Shown here piece by piece: positions 25,859 to 32,583 of a stretch of DNA of 37,305 nt. A model generated the notes under the pieces. It made no database searches. It saw only the letters and a program-made list of their open reading frames with translations, and was not told where the DNA came from. Made by a program: the position numbers and the translations under genes. Each line of letters begins with the position of its first letter. Within the stretch, counting starts at the first letter, position 1. Source of the DNA: Actinomadura rubrisoli (GTDB lineage Bacteria; Actinomycetota; Actinomycetes; Streptosporangiales; Streptosporangiaceae). Location: assembly GCF_004349215.1 (NCBI RefSeq), contig NZ_SMKU01000054.1, forward strand, positions 1 to 37,305. The letters are read 5' to 3'.

Positions 25859-26039
25859 GGCGCTGAGCTGAGGCGCGGAGCTTCGTTACAACCGGCGTCA
25901 GAGAACACTGCGGAGTTGGTCAGGTTTCACAGTCCCGGAGCCGCCGGGACAGGCCACTTGCGGCCGTTCGCCCCGCGGGGGACGACCACCCGGTCGCCCC
26001 CCGGGCGTGCCGCCGCCGGCGACACGACAGACCTGGCGT

Positions 26040-26109
26040 ATCACTCCGGGGGACGGCCCCCAGACCCCCGGTCGCATCACTCTGGGGGGCGACCCCCCAG
26101 ACCCCCCGG
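26040..26109. repeat. Two tandem GC-hairpin repeats
   Basis: Copy 1 (26040-26071) and copy 2 (26076-26109) both read ATCACTC(C/T)GGGGG...CCCCC(C)AGACCCCC(C)GG, so each contains a G-run that can pair with either of two C-runs. A weaker relative is at about 25974-26013. Such GGGG-GAC-CCCC-AGACCCC elements recur in intergenic parts of some actinomycete genomes (from memory, not checked). Confidence 0.7.
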
Positions 26110-26116
26110 CAAGAGC

Positions 26117-26156
26117 GACTAACCGGCGCCTGGAGCGGAAGGCGCCCCGGTTAGTC
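26117..26156 (-). terminator. Terminator hairpin overlapping the murA-like stop codon
   Basis: GACTAACCGGCGCC (26117-26130) pairs with GGCGCCCCGGTTAGTC (26141-26156) through 14 pairs with a 2-nt bulge and a 10-nt loop. The right arm contains the gene's own TAA, so the stem forms on the last codons plus the flank. Confidence 0.65.
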
Positions 26157-27443
26157 GGCCTCGCGGACGATCTCGGCGCCGAGCTGGGAGAGGCGCTCGG
26201 CGGTGTGGGCGTGGCCGCGGTCGAGGTAGTAGGCCGAGGTGATGGTGGTCTCGCCCTCGGCGGCGAGGCCGGCGAGCACCAGGGCGCTGCCGCAGCGCAG
26301 GTCGTGGGCCTCGACCTCGGCGCCGCGGAGGGCGCGCGGGCCGTTCACCTTGGCGCGGTTGCCGTCGACCTCGATGTGGGCGCCCATCTTGCCGAGCTCG
26401 GCGGCCAGCTTGAACCGGCCGTCGAAGATGCGCTCGTAGATGTAGGACGGGCCCTCGGCGAGGCAGGACAGCGCCATGATCGGCGACTGGAGGTCGGTGG
26501 CGAAGCCCGGGTACTCGTCGGTGATGACGTTGATCGGGCGGAGCGTGCGGTCGCGGCGGACCTGGAGCACCGCGCCCTGCTGGTGGAACTCGACGCCCAT
26601 CTGCTCCAGCTTGTCGGCGGCGACGCCGAGGTGCTCCAGGGTCGCGCCGACGAGGTTCAGGTCGCCGCCGGTGATCGCGGCGGCCATCACGAAGACGCCG
26701 GCGTCGATGCGGTCGGGCATGACGGTGTGCTCGACGGCGGTCAGCTCGTCCACGCCGTCGACGGTGATGAACCCGGTGCCGCCGCCGCTGATCCTGGCGC
26801 CCATCGCCTGGAGGATCGCGATGTTGTCGAGCACTTCGGGCTCCAGCGCCGCGTTCTTGATCAGCGTGGTGCCGTGCGCCATCGCGGCCGCCATGATCAG
26901 GTTCTCGGTGCCGGTGTGCGAGGGGGTGTCGCAGTACAGCGTCCCGCCGCGCAGGTCGCCCGCCTTGATGTGGATGATGCCGTCGCCGTTGTCGGCCACG
27001 TGCTCGGTGACGGTGGCGCCCATCCGCTTGAAGCCGTTGTAGTGGAAGTCCAGGTTGCGGCTGCCGAGGTTGCAGCCGCCGACGCCCTCGATGATGGCCT
27101 CGCCGAGCCGGTGCAGCAGCGCCGGGACGAACAGGAACGAGCCCCGGAACCGGGACGCGATGTCGGCCGGCAGCACGGGGGTGTCGAGCGAGGACGCGTC
27201 GATGACCAGCGTCCGCTCGGTCTCGTGCAGCTCGGCGCGGGCCCCGATCGCCCGTGCGAGCTCCACCGCCCGCCGCACGTCCTCGATGATCGGGACGTTC
27301 CGCAGGACGGTGCGGCCCTTGGCCGCCATCAGCGAGGCGCCGATCATCGGCAGGACGGCGTTCTTCGCGCCCTGGATGAAGACGGTGCCGTGCAGCTGCC
27401 GGCCTCCGCGCACGCGATAGCGAACCTCGTGGCCCATGCTCAT
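26151..27443 (-). CDS. murA: UDP-N-acetylglucosamine 1-carboxyvinyltransferase (MurA), divergent form
   Basis: 430 residues, full EPSP-synthase-like fold. Expected MurA residues: K27-N28 in QGAKNAVLP, R100 in RFRGSF, the PEP-reactive Cys C124 in GGCNLGSR, R129 and H134, the Asp of MPDRIDAGVF (E. coli D305), and the Arg of LDRGH. It should transfer enolpyruvyl from PEP to UDP-GlcNAc, the first committed step of peptidoglycan synthesis, and with a Cys should be fosfomycin-sensitive. Differences from typical MurA: NLDFHYN where RPVDLH is usual, and DEYPGFATD lacking the usual Pro and upstream basic residue of the PGFPTD loop. It may be a second paralogue. The ATG at 27443 has AAGGAG about 10 bp upstream. 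It is alone in its transcription unit. Confidence 0.88.
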   Translation of the reverse strand: MSMGHEVRYRVRGGRQLHGTVFIQGAKNAVLPMIGASLMAAKGRTVLRNVPIIEDVRRAVELARAIGARAELHETERTLVIDASSLDTPVLPADIASRFRGSFLFVPALLHRLGEAIIEGVGGCNLGSRNLDFHYNGFKRMGATVTEHVADNGDGIIHIKAGDLRGGTLYCDTPSHTGTENLIMAAAMAHGTTLIKNAALEPEVLDNIAILQAMGARISGGGTGFITVDGVDELTAVEHTVMPDRIDAGVFVMAAAITGGDLNLVGATLEHLGVAADKLEQMGVEFHQQGAVLQVRRDRTLRPINVITDEYPGFATDLQSPIMALSCLAEGPSYIYERIFDGRFKLAAELGKMGAHIEVDGNRAKVNGPRALRGAEVEAHDLRCGSALVLAGLAAEGETTITSAYYLDRGHAHTAERLSQLGAEIVREAD

Positions 27444-27722
27444 GCCGCCTTGCTCCTTCTTGGATGCGGGTATGCGGGTAACGGTGTCTGCCGGATCAAG
27501 TGGGACTACGGCGGATCACAAGGGCCCGAGCGCCGAACGGTGTCCCCCTCCTGCGCCAACGCGACCCCAGTAAACCATCGAGGCGGGGGTGAGGTGTCCG
27601 GCCCGCGCCACGCCGGTGGCAGTCTGATCGTTTAGATACCCGGAGGCCCGAGAAGGTTCGCCCTCCCCGGGAAATATCGAAGCCGGACGTGCCGGAGCCG
27701 ACCGGCCCTTAAGGTGATCTTC

Positions 27723-28766
27723 ATGGACGAATCGCCCGGCTGGGACGCCATCACCGACGCGCTGCGCCCCCTCTACGGGGACGCCGAGCCCTACCACTTG
27801 GGCACGGTGGTGAAGTGGGCGCTCGGTGGCCCCGACCCGCTCGACGGGATCAGCGTCTACGCCCGGACCGAGCCGGTGCCGCACTGGCACTTCGTCTCGT
27901 ACGGCATGTCGGAGCTGTACACCAAGGATTCCAGCGACCCGGACGAGTCGGGCTGGGGCTTTGAGTTCACGTTCCGTCTCGTCCGCGACCCGGCCGAGAC
28001 GACGCCGCCGGCCTGGGCCGCGAACCTGCTGCAGAACCTGGCCCGGTACGTGTTCAGCTCGGGCAACTGGTTCGAGGCCGGCCACCACATGAACGTCAAC
28101 GGCCCGATCGCCGCCGAGCGGGAGGACTCCGAGATCCGCGCGGTGGCGTTCACGGGCGACCCGGAGCTCGGCGAGATCGCCACGCCGCACGGGAAGGTGA
28201 AGTTCCTTCAGGTCGTCGGGCTCGCGATGGAGGAGTACGACGCGGTCAGGCAGTGGAACGCGCGCTCCTTGCTGGACGCGCTCGCACCGCGCCTGCCGCT
28301 GTTCGTCACCGACATCGACCGCCCGTCCCTGCTGGCCGATCCGGAGCTGGCGCGCCTCGTCCGCGAGGGCATCGCGCGGGAGGGCTCCAACAGCGGCGTG
28401 CTGTTCGTGACGACCGCGCATTGGGAGCGCGCCGCCGGGGCGACGACGCTGCGGCTCGGCGCGTTGCAGGCCCCGGCGATCGCCCAGACGCTGCGGGGAC
28501 GCCTGCCGTTCGGGCGCGAGCTGGTGCTGCAGACCGAGGACAGTCTGCTCACGTTCCGTCCGGCCGAGGAGTTCGCGGTGGACGAGCCGGGCGACGGCGT
28601 GCTTGACGTGAGCGTCCCGCCCGCCGCGCTGGACGACCTCATCGAGGCCCTGCGGCCCACGGCGGGCAGCTCGGCCCTCCCGGCGCTCCCGGGCCTGACG
28701 ATCGAGATCGTGCCGACCGCCATGCGCGACCGGTACGGCAACGAGACGGGCGAAGTGATCGGCTGA
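27723..28766 (+). CDS. Suppressor-of-fused (SUFU) domain protein
   Basis: 347 residues. The SUFU domain covers about residues 25-185: PYHLGTVVKWALGGPDPLDGISVYAR, HWHFVSYGMSELY, SGWGFEFTFRLVRD, PPAWAANLLQNLARYVF, GHHMNVNGPIAAE. A second alpha/beta part follows (about 190-347) and probably corresponds to the C-terminal SUFU extension in bacteria. Cytoplasmic, no signal. In animals SUFU binds Gli factors; bacterial members often turn up near polymorphic toxins as immunity proteins, but no toxin is adjacent here, so the role is open. Start: ATG at 27723 with AAGGTGAT at 27711-27718; the GTG at 27714 is inside that ribosome-binding site. It converges with the MOSC gene (6-bp gap). Confidence 0.88.
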   Translation: MDESPGWDAITDALRPLYGDAEPYHLGTVVKWALGGPDPLDGISVYARTEPVPHWHFVSYGMSELYTKDSSDPDESGWGFEFTFRLVRDPAETTPPAWAANLLQNLARYVFSSGNWFEAGHHMNVNGPIAAEREDSEIRAVAFTGDPELGEIATPHGKVKFLQVVGLAMEEYDAVRQWNARSLLDALAPRLPLFVTDIDRPSLLADPELARLVREGIAREGSNSGVLFVTTAHWERAAGATTLRLGALQAPAIAQTLRGRLPFGRELVLQTEDSLLTFRPAEEFAVDEPGDGVLDVSVPPAALDDLIEALRPTAGSSALPALPGLTIEIVPTAMRDRYGNETGEVIG

Positions 28767-28772
28767 GGCGCC

Positions 28773-29555
28773 TCACTTGCTCTCAAGGACGTCCACGGGG
28801 TCGCCGAGGGTGAGCTTGCCGGGGGTCCGGGGCACGCCGTTCTGGCCGAACCGGATCCCGTGGTCGATGGTGCGGTAGGACGCGAGGGTCCGCAGCGGCT
28901 CGCGGCCGCGCTCGCCGGTCTCCTGGTCGGTGGTGGTGACGACGCAGCGGCCGCACGACCTGACCAGCTCGATCACGGTCTCGCCGATGCGCATGAGCCG
29001 CACCGAGTCCTCGCCGTAGGCGCCGAGCCCTTCGACGACGAGGGTCGGCCGGAACCGGTTCATCGGGAGCGGCTCGTCCAGCCGCCCGTTGAGGTCGGCG
29101 AGCGACTCGGCGGAGATGACCAGCAGCGGGTACGCGTCGGCGAACATCACCTCGCCGTCGCCCCGGGACGTTTCCCGGCGGCCGGTGAAGCGCACCAGCC
29201 GGCAGTCGGTGCCCAGCAGGGCCGAGAACCACGCGGCGGCGGTGTCGCCCTGGTCGACGCCCTGGCAGTCGTCGCGGTGCACGGTCACGTCCAGGACCTC
29301 GCCGTCACCGGTGGGCCGGTGGACGAGCGGCGGGACGCCCGGGGCGCGGGCCGTGAGGACCTCGCCGTCGTAGGACGGGCGGATCCGCGCCATCCCGGCG
29401 TGGTCCCGCTGCGACATGAACCGGCCCTCCGGGGTGGCCAGCATGAACTCGCGGTCGTGCCGCAGGCCCGTGGCGGTCAGCTCGGCGCTGGTCAGCGGCG
29501 TGCCGCCGCCGCCCTTGAGGGGGTAGACGTTCAGCTCGGTCAGGGTCGCCGGCAA
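28773..29555 (-). CDS. MOSC-domain protein (YcbX/mARC-like)
   Basis: 260 residues. The MOSC N-terminal beta-barrel (about 3-115, LTELNVYPLKGGGGTPLTSAEL, GLRHDREFMLATPEGRFMSQRD) is followed by the MOSC domain (about 120-255). The conserved Cys that binds the molybdenum cofactor is in RSCGRCVVTTTDQETGERG, and the family Asn/Arg pair in PMNRFRPTLVVEG. It is expected to carry sulfurated or Cys-bound Moco and reduce N-hydroxylated compounds, with an unknown redox partner (no ferredoxin domain is attached here). The TTG at 29553-29555 is supported by GGAGGGA immediately upstream, which overlaps the purB end. It is probably co-transcribed with purB (10-bp gap). Confidence 0.9.
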   Translation of the reverse strand: MPATLTELNVYPLKGGGGTPLTSAELTATGLRHDREFMLATPEGRFMSQRDHAGMARIRPSYDGEVLTARAPGVPPLVHRPTGDGEVLDVTVHRDDCQGVDQGDTAAAWFSALLGTDCRLVRFTGRRETSRGDGEVMFADAYPLLVISAESLADLNGRLDEPLPMNRFRPTLVVEGLGAYGEDSVRLMRIGETVIELVRSCGRCVVTTTDQETGERGREPLRTLASYRTIDHGIRFGQNGVPRTPGKLTLGDPVDVLESK

Positions 29556-29565
29556 GGTCCCTCCG

Positions 29566-30876
29566 TCAGGTGAGTTGGGCGAGGCGGTCGAAGACGGGGC
29601 CGAGGCGCTCGACGAAGCGCTCGGGGCGGCACACCTCGTCCAGGCGCGCCTCGTCCAGGGACAGGCCCGCGTCGGCGGCGTGCGCGCGCAGCGTCTCCCG
29701 GAAGGGGACGCCGGTCTCCCACGTCCGCATCGCGGCCTTCTGGACGAGCGGGTACGCGGCGTCGTCGCGGGACATCCCGGCCTCGACCAGCTCCAGCAGC
29801 ACGGTCGAGGTGTAGATCAGGCCGCCGGTGGACTCCAGGTTGGCCCTCATCCGGTCCTCGTCCACGACGAGCCCGGACATCAGCCGGTCGGTGAGGCTCA
29901 GCATGTAGTCGAGGGCGATCGAGGCGTCCGGCAGCGCGATCCGCTCGGTGGAGGAGTGGGAGATGTCGCGCTCGTGCCAGAGCGGGATGCCCTCCAGCAC
30001 CGGGACGATCTGCGCGCGGACGATCCGGGCCATGCCGGCGAGGCGCTCGGAGATGATCGGGTTCTTCTTGTGCGGCATCGCCGACGAGCCCTTCTGGCCC
30101 TTGCCGAAGGGCTCCCAGAGCTCGCGGACCTCGGTGCGCTGGCCGTGCCGGACCTCCAGCGCGATCGCCTCGCAGACCGTCGCCATGATCGCCAGGGCCG
30201 AGACCCACTCGCTCATGCCGTCGCGCATGACGACCTGCGTCGACACCTCGGCGCTCCGCAGACCGAGCTTGCGGGCGACGTGCAGTTCGACGGCGGGGTC
30301 GATGTTGGAGTACGTCCCGACGGCGCCGGAGATCGCCATCACCCCGACGGCCTCGCGGGCGCGGCGGAGCCGGTCGCGGGAGCGGGCCATGGCGAACGCG
30401 AAGTCGGCGACGCGGTGCCCCCACACGTCGGGCTCGCCGTGGATGCCGTGCGTGCGGCCGACGCGCAGGGTCGCCCGGTGCGCGAGGGCGTGGTCGCGCA
30501 GCGTCGCCACGAGCGCGTCCGCCTTGGCGAGCAGGATGTCGGTGGCCTCGGTGAGCTGGAGCGCGAGCGCGGTGTCGAGCAGGTCGGACGACGTCATCCC
30601 GAAGTGGACGTACCGGGCGGCCTCGCGCGGCTCGGTGTTGTCCGCCCACGCCGACAGGAAGGCGATCACGTCGTGCTGGGTGACCGCCTCGATCGCGTGC
30701 ACCGCCTCCGGCGTCGGCGGCGGGGCCTTCCGCACCGGCTCGACCACCTCCGGCGGGATGGTGCCCGCCTCGGCGTGGGCCTCGACGACGAGGACCTCCA
30801 CCTGGCACCACAGCTCGTATTTGTGCGCGTCGCTCCAGACGCGTCCCATCTCCGGAAGTGTGTACCGCTCGATCAC
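29566..30876 (-). CDS. purB: Adenylosuccinate lyase
   Basis: 436 residues, fumarase/aspartase superfamily. Signature loop GSSAMPHKKNP is present with the catalytic Ser; the His residues are in RTHGIHGEP and in TSSD..., and RDISHSSTERIALPD is the third conserved region. It cleaves SAICAR to AICAR and adenylosuccinate to AMP, releasing fumarate, in de novo purine synthesis. The GTG at 30874-30876 begins directly at the family N-terminus (IERYTLPEMGRVWSDAHKYELW); the ribosome-binding site is weak. It follows purD by 76 bp on the same strand, so purD-purB-MOSC is a likely operon. Confidence 0.96.
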   Translation of the reverse strand: MIERYTLPEMGRVWSDAHKYELWCQVEVLVVEAHAEAGTIPPEVVEPVRKAPPPTPEAVHAIEAVTQHDVIAFLSAWADNTEPREAARYVHFGMTSSDLLDTALALQLTEATDILLAKADALVATLRDHALAHRATLRVGRTHGIHGEPDVWGHRVADFAFAMARSRDRLRRAREAVGVMAISGAVGTYSNIDPAVELHVARKLGLRSAEVSTQVVMRDGMSEWVSALAIMATVCEAIALEVRHGQRTEVRELWEPFGKGQKGSSAMPHKKNPIISERLAGMARIVRAQIVPVLEGIPLWHERDISHSSTERIALPDASIALDYMLSLTDRLMSGLVVDEDRMRANLESTGGLIYTSTVLLELVEAGMSRDDAAYPLVQKAAMRTWETGVPFRETLRAHAADAGLSLDEARLDEVCRPERFVERLGPVFDRLAQLT

Positions 30877-30952
30877 CCGACGATTGTTCCAGGTCGCGGC
30901 CCGGCGGTCGCGGCCGGTACCCGGATGGCGCGCCGCCGCCCAGGTCTGCGCG

Positions 30953-32206
30953 CTAAGAAGCCGCCTCGGCGGCGTCCAGGGCGATGTCGGTGCGGTGCTG
31001 GGATCCCCGCAGCCCGATCTTCGCCACGGCCTCGTACGCGGTGGCGCGGGCGGCGGCCAGGTCCGGGCCGGTGCCGACGACGTCGAGGACGCGGCCGCCG
31101 CTCGCGACCAGCCGGCCCTCCGCGCCGTACGCGGTGCCCGCGTGCAGGACGTAGGCGCCGTCGACCGCGTTCGCGCCGTCCAGCCCGGTGATCTCGTCGC
31201 CCTTGACCGGGGACGCGGGGTAGCCTTCGGCGGCCACGACGACCGTGACGGCCGCTCCCGGCCGCCACTCGGGCCGGAACGCCGAGTCGAGCCCGCCGAT
31301 CGCGCAGGACTGCAGGAGCCCGGCGAGCGGGGTGACCAGGCGGTCCAGGATGACCTGGACCTCCGGGTCGCCGAACCGGGCGTTGAACTCGATCACCCGG
31401 ACGCCCGCGGAGGTCAGGGCCAGGCCCGCGTACAGGACGCCCACGTACGGGATCTCCCTGCGGCGCAGCTCGTCCACGGCGGGCTGGACGACCCTGGTCA
31501 TGATCTCGTCCGTCAGGCCGGGCGGGGCCCAGGGCAGCGGCGTGTAGGCGCCCATGCCGCCGGTGTTCGGCCCCTCGCCGCCGTCGCGGGCGCGCTTGAA
31601 GTCCTGGGCGAGGAGCAGCGGGACGGCGTGCTCGCCGTCGCACAGCGCGAACAGGGACACCTCCGGCCCGTCCAGGTACTCCTCGATGACGACGCGGTCG
31701 CAGGCGGCGGCGTGCTCGGCGGCGGCGGCGCGGTCGGCCGTCACGACGACGCCCTTGCCCGCGGCCAGGCCGTCGTCCTTCACCACGTAGGGCGGGCCGA
31801 ACGCGTCGAGCGCCTCCTCCACCTGGTCGGAGGTCTCGCAGACGCGGGACTCGGCGGTCGGGACGCCGGCCTCCGCCATGATCTCCTTCGCGAACGCCTT
31901 GGAGCCCTCGATGCGCGCGGCGGCGAGGTCGGGCCCGAAGCAGGGGAGGCCCGCCGAGCGCACGGCATCGCCGACCCCCGCCATCAGCACCGCCTCGGGA
32001 CCCACCACGACCAGGTCGATCCCGAGCCGCGCGGCAAGCTCGATCACGGCCGTGGGATCGGTGGGGTCGAGCTGATGGTTGGCCGCGATCTCGGCCGTGC
32101 CCGGGTTGCCCGGGGCGCAGTGGAGGGCGGTGACGACGGGGTCGCGGTGCAGGGCGCGGGCGAGCGCGTGCTCGCGGCCACCCGATCCAAGGACGAGTAC
32201 TCGCAC
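30953..32206 (-). CDS. purD: Phosphoribosylamine-glycine ligase (GAR synthetase)
   Basis: 417 residues, full length. The N-terminal domain starts MRVLVLGSGGREHALARAL. The ATP-grasp core carries PYVVKDDGLAAGKGVVV (ATP lysines) and the metal-binding region VIEFNARFGDPEVQ, and the PurD signature is RFGDPEVQ. It joins glycine to phosphoribosylamine using ATP, step two of de novo purine synthesis. The GTG at 32204-32206 begins at the family N-terminus. A strong 10-bp hairpin (32244-32273) lies in its 5' leader. It is divergent from the corA leader. Confidence 0.97.
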   Translation of the reverse strand: MRVLVLGSGGREHALARALHRDPVVTALHCAPGNPGTAEIAANHQLDPTDPTAVIELAARLGIDLVVVGPEAVLMAGVGDAVRSAGLPCFGPDLAAARIEGSKAFAKEIMAEAGVPTAESRVCETSDQVEEALDAFGPPYVVKDDGLAAGKGVVVTADRAAAAEHAAACDRVVIEEYLDGPEVSLFALCDGEHAVPLLLAQDFKRARDGGEGPNTGGMGAYTPLPWAPPGLTDEIMTRVVQPAVDELRRREIPYVGVLYAGLALTSAGVRVIEFNARFGDPEVQVILDRLVTPLAGLLQSCAIGGLDSAFRPEWRPGAAVTVVVAAEGYPASPVKGDEITGLDGANAVDGAYVLHAGTAYGAEGRLVASGGRVLDVVGTGPDLAAARATAYEAVAKIGLRGSQHRTDIALDAAEAAS

Positions 32207-32243
32207 GTCACGCGAGCTTAGTGGCCCGCGCCTCCGCCCGGTC

Positions 32244-32273
32244 CCCCGGCGCCGGGCATAAGCGGCGCCGGGG
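32244..32273. promoter_or_regulatory. Strong hairpin in the purD leader
   Basis: CCCCGGCGCC (32244-32253) and GGCGCCGGGG (32264-32273) form a perfect 10-bp stem with a 10-nt loop, 38-67 bp before the purD start. It could attenuate purD or insulate the divergent corA promoter. No match to known purine riboswitches was seen. Confidence 0.5.
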
Positions 32274-32352
32274 TCGTCGTTAGGACGGGTGAGGCGGGCG
32301 TCACAACGGTCACGGGTGAACCTCCGCGTTGTCCCCGGCGTCTTAAATGTCG

Positions 32353-32370
32353 GCTGGTAGGCTGCGACGG
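32353..32370 (+). promoter_or_regulatory. Candidate extended -10 promoter of the corA leader
   Basis: TGGTAGGCT at 32355-32363 fits an extended -10 (TGN + TAGGCT), a common form in actinomycetes. No good -35 lies at the right distance. Transcription from about 32370 would give a leader of about 210 nt that includes the leader ORF. Confidence 0.4.
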
Positions 32371-32414
32371 GCTTGACGCTCTGTCGCCGAGGTGGGTCAA
32401 AGGAGGTGGTCGGG

Positions 32415-32531
32415 ATGAGTCCTGGTGATCCTTGCAGTTCGCCGGAGAACCCTCACAGTCCGGACAGGACTGTTCATCCGTCCGCCTCCATCTGGCGTCC
32501 GGCCATGGCTCTCGCGCGCTCCCTTCGCTGA
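32415..32531 (+). CDS. Proline-rich 38-codon leader peptide upstream of corA
   Basis: A short open reading frame starts with ATG at 32415 behind the strongest Shine-Dalgarno in the window, AAAGGAGGTGG (AGGAGG at 32401-32406, 8-nt spacing), and ends at TGA 32529-32531, 52 bp before corA. It encodes 38 residues, seven of them prolines at positions 3, 6, 10, 13, 16, 22 and 29, spaced three to seven apart (starts MSPGDPCSSPENPHSPDR). There is no hydrophobic segment. Short proline-rich leader ORFs in front of Mg2+ transporter genes (mgtL, corL in Salmonella) make ribosome progress a sensor, because proline codons slow translation; this one has the same placement. Resemblance is of arrangement only. 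Its last five codons lie in a hairpin that competes with structures further on. Translation is inferred, not shown. Confidence 0.6.
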   Translation: MSPGDPCSSPENPHSPDRTVHPSASIWRPAMALARSLR

Positions 32532-32582
32532 AGCCTGGGTTGAGCGCGCACTAGGTGCGTGGCCGGCGGGTTAGGAGCACCT
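32514..32582 (+). promoter_or_regulatory. Mutually exclusive hairpins of the corA leader (attenuator candidate)
   Basis: Hairpin A: GCGCGCTC (32514-32521, end of the leader ORF) with GAGCGCGC (32542-32549), eight perfect pairs. Hairpin B: GCGCAC (32546-32551) with GTGCGT (32555-32560), six pairs including one G-U, 3-nt loop. Hairpin C: AGGTGC (32553-32558) with GCACCT (32577-32582), six perfect pairs, closing over the corA Shine-Dalgarno AGGAG (32573-32577) and ending one base before the ATG. A excludes B and B excludes C. A ribosome held near the end of the leader ORF would block A, allow B and free the corA site; otherwise A and C form together and mask it. Confidence 0.55.
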
Positions 32583-32583
32583 C

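Larger units (their letters stand above)
25262..26116. other. Gap of about 850 bp without a convincing gene
   Basis: Holds the upstream region of the regulator and the 3' flank of the murA-like gene. A stretch at about 25440-25600 is clearly less GC-rich than the rest. It includes a 6-bp hairpin CTTCGG-TCGT-CCGAAG (25542-25557) with no T-run. Five GTTAC/GTAAC words occur at 25747, 25780, 25823, 25852 and 25885. Short frames here (for example 25558-25866) are very basic, lack ribosome-binding sites and resemble nothing. Two GC-hairpin repeats fill 26040-26109. No tRNA or rRNA was seen, although in mycobacteria murA is followed by the rrn operon. Confidence 0.6.

Noticed and set aside
25558..25866. 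102-codon basic frame from TTG
   Set aside because: No ribosome-binding site, extreme basicity and no recognisable fold.
25262..26150. rRNA operon downstream of murA, as in mycobacteria
   Set aside because: No 16S start, conserved rRNA words or tRNA cloverleaf in the gap.
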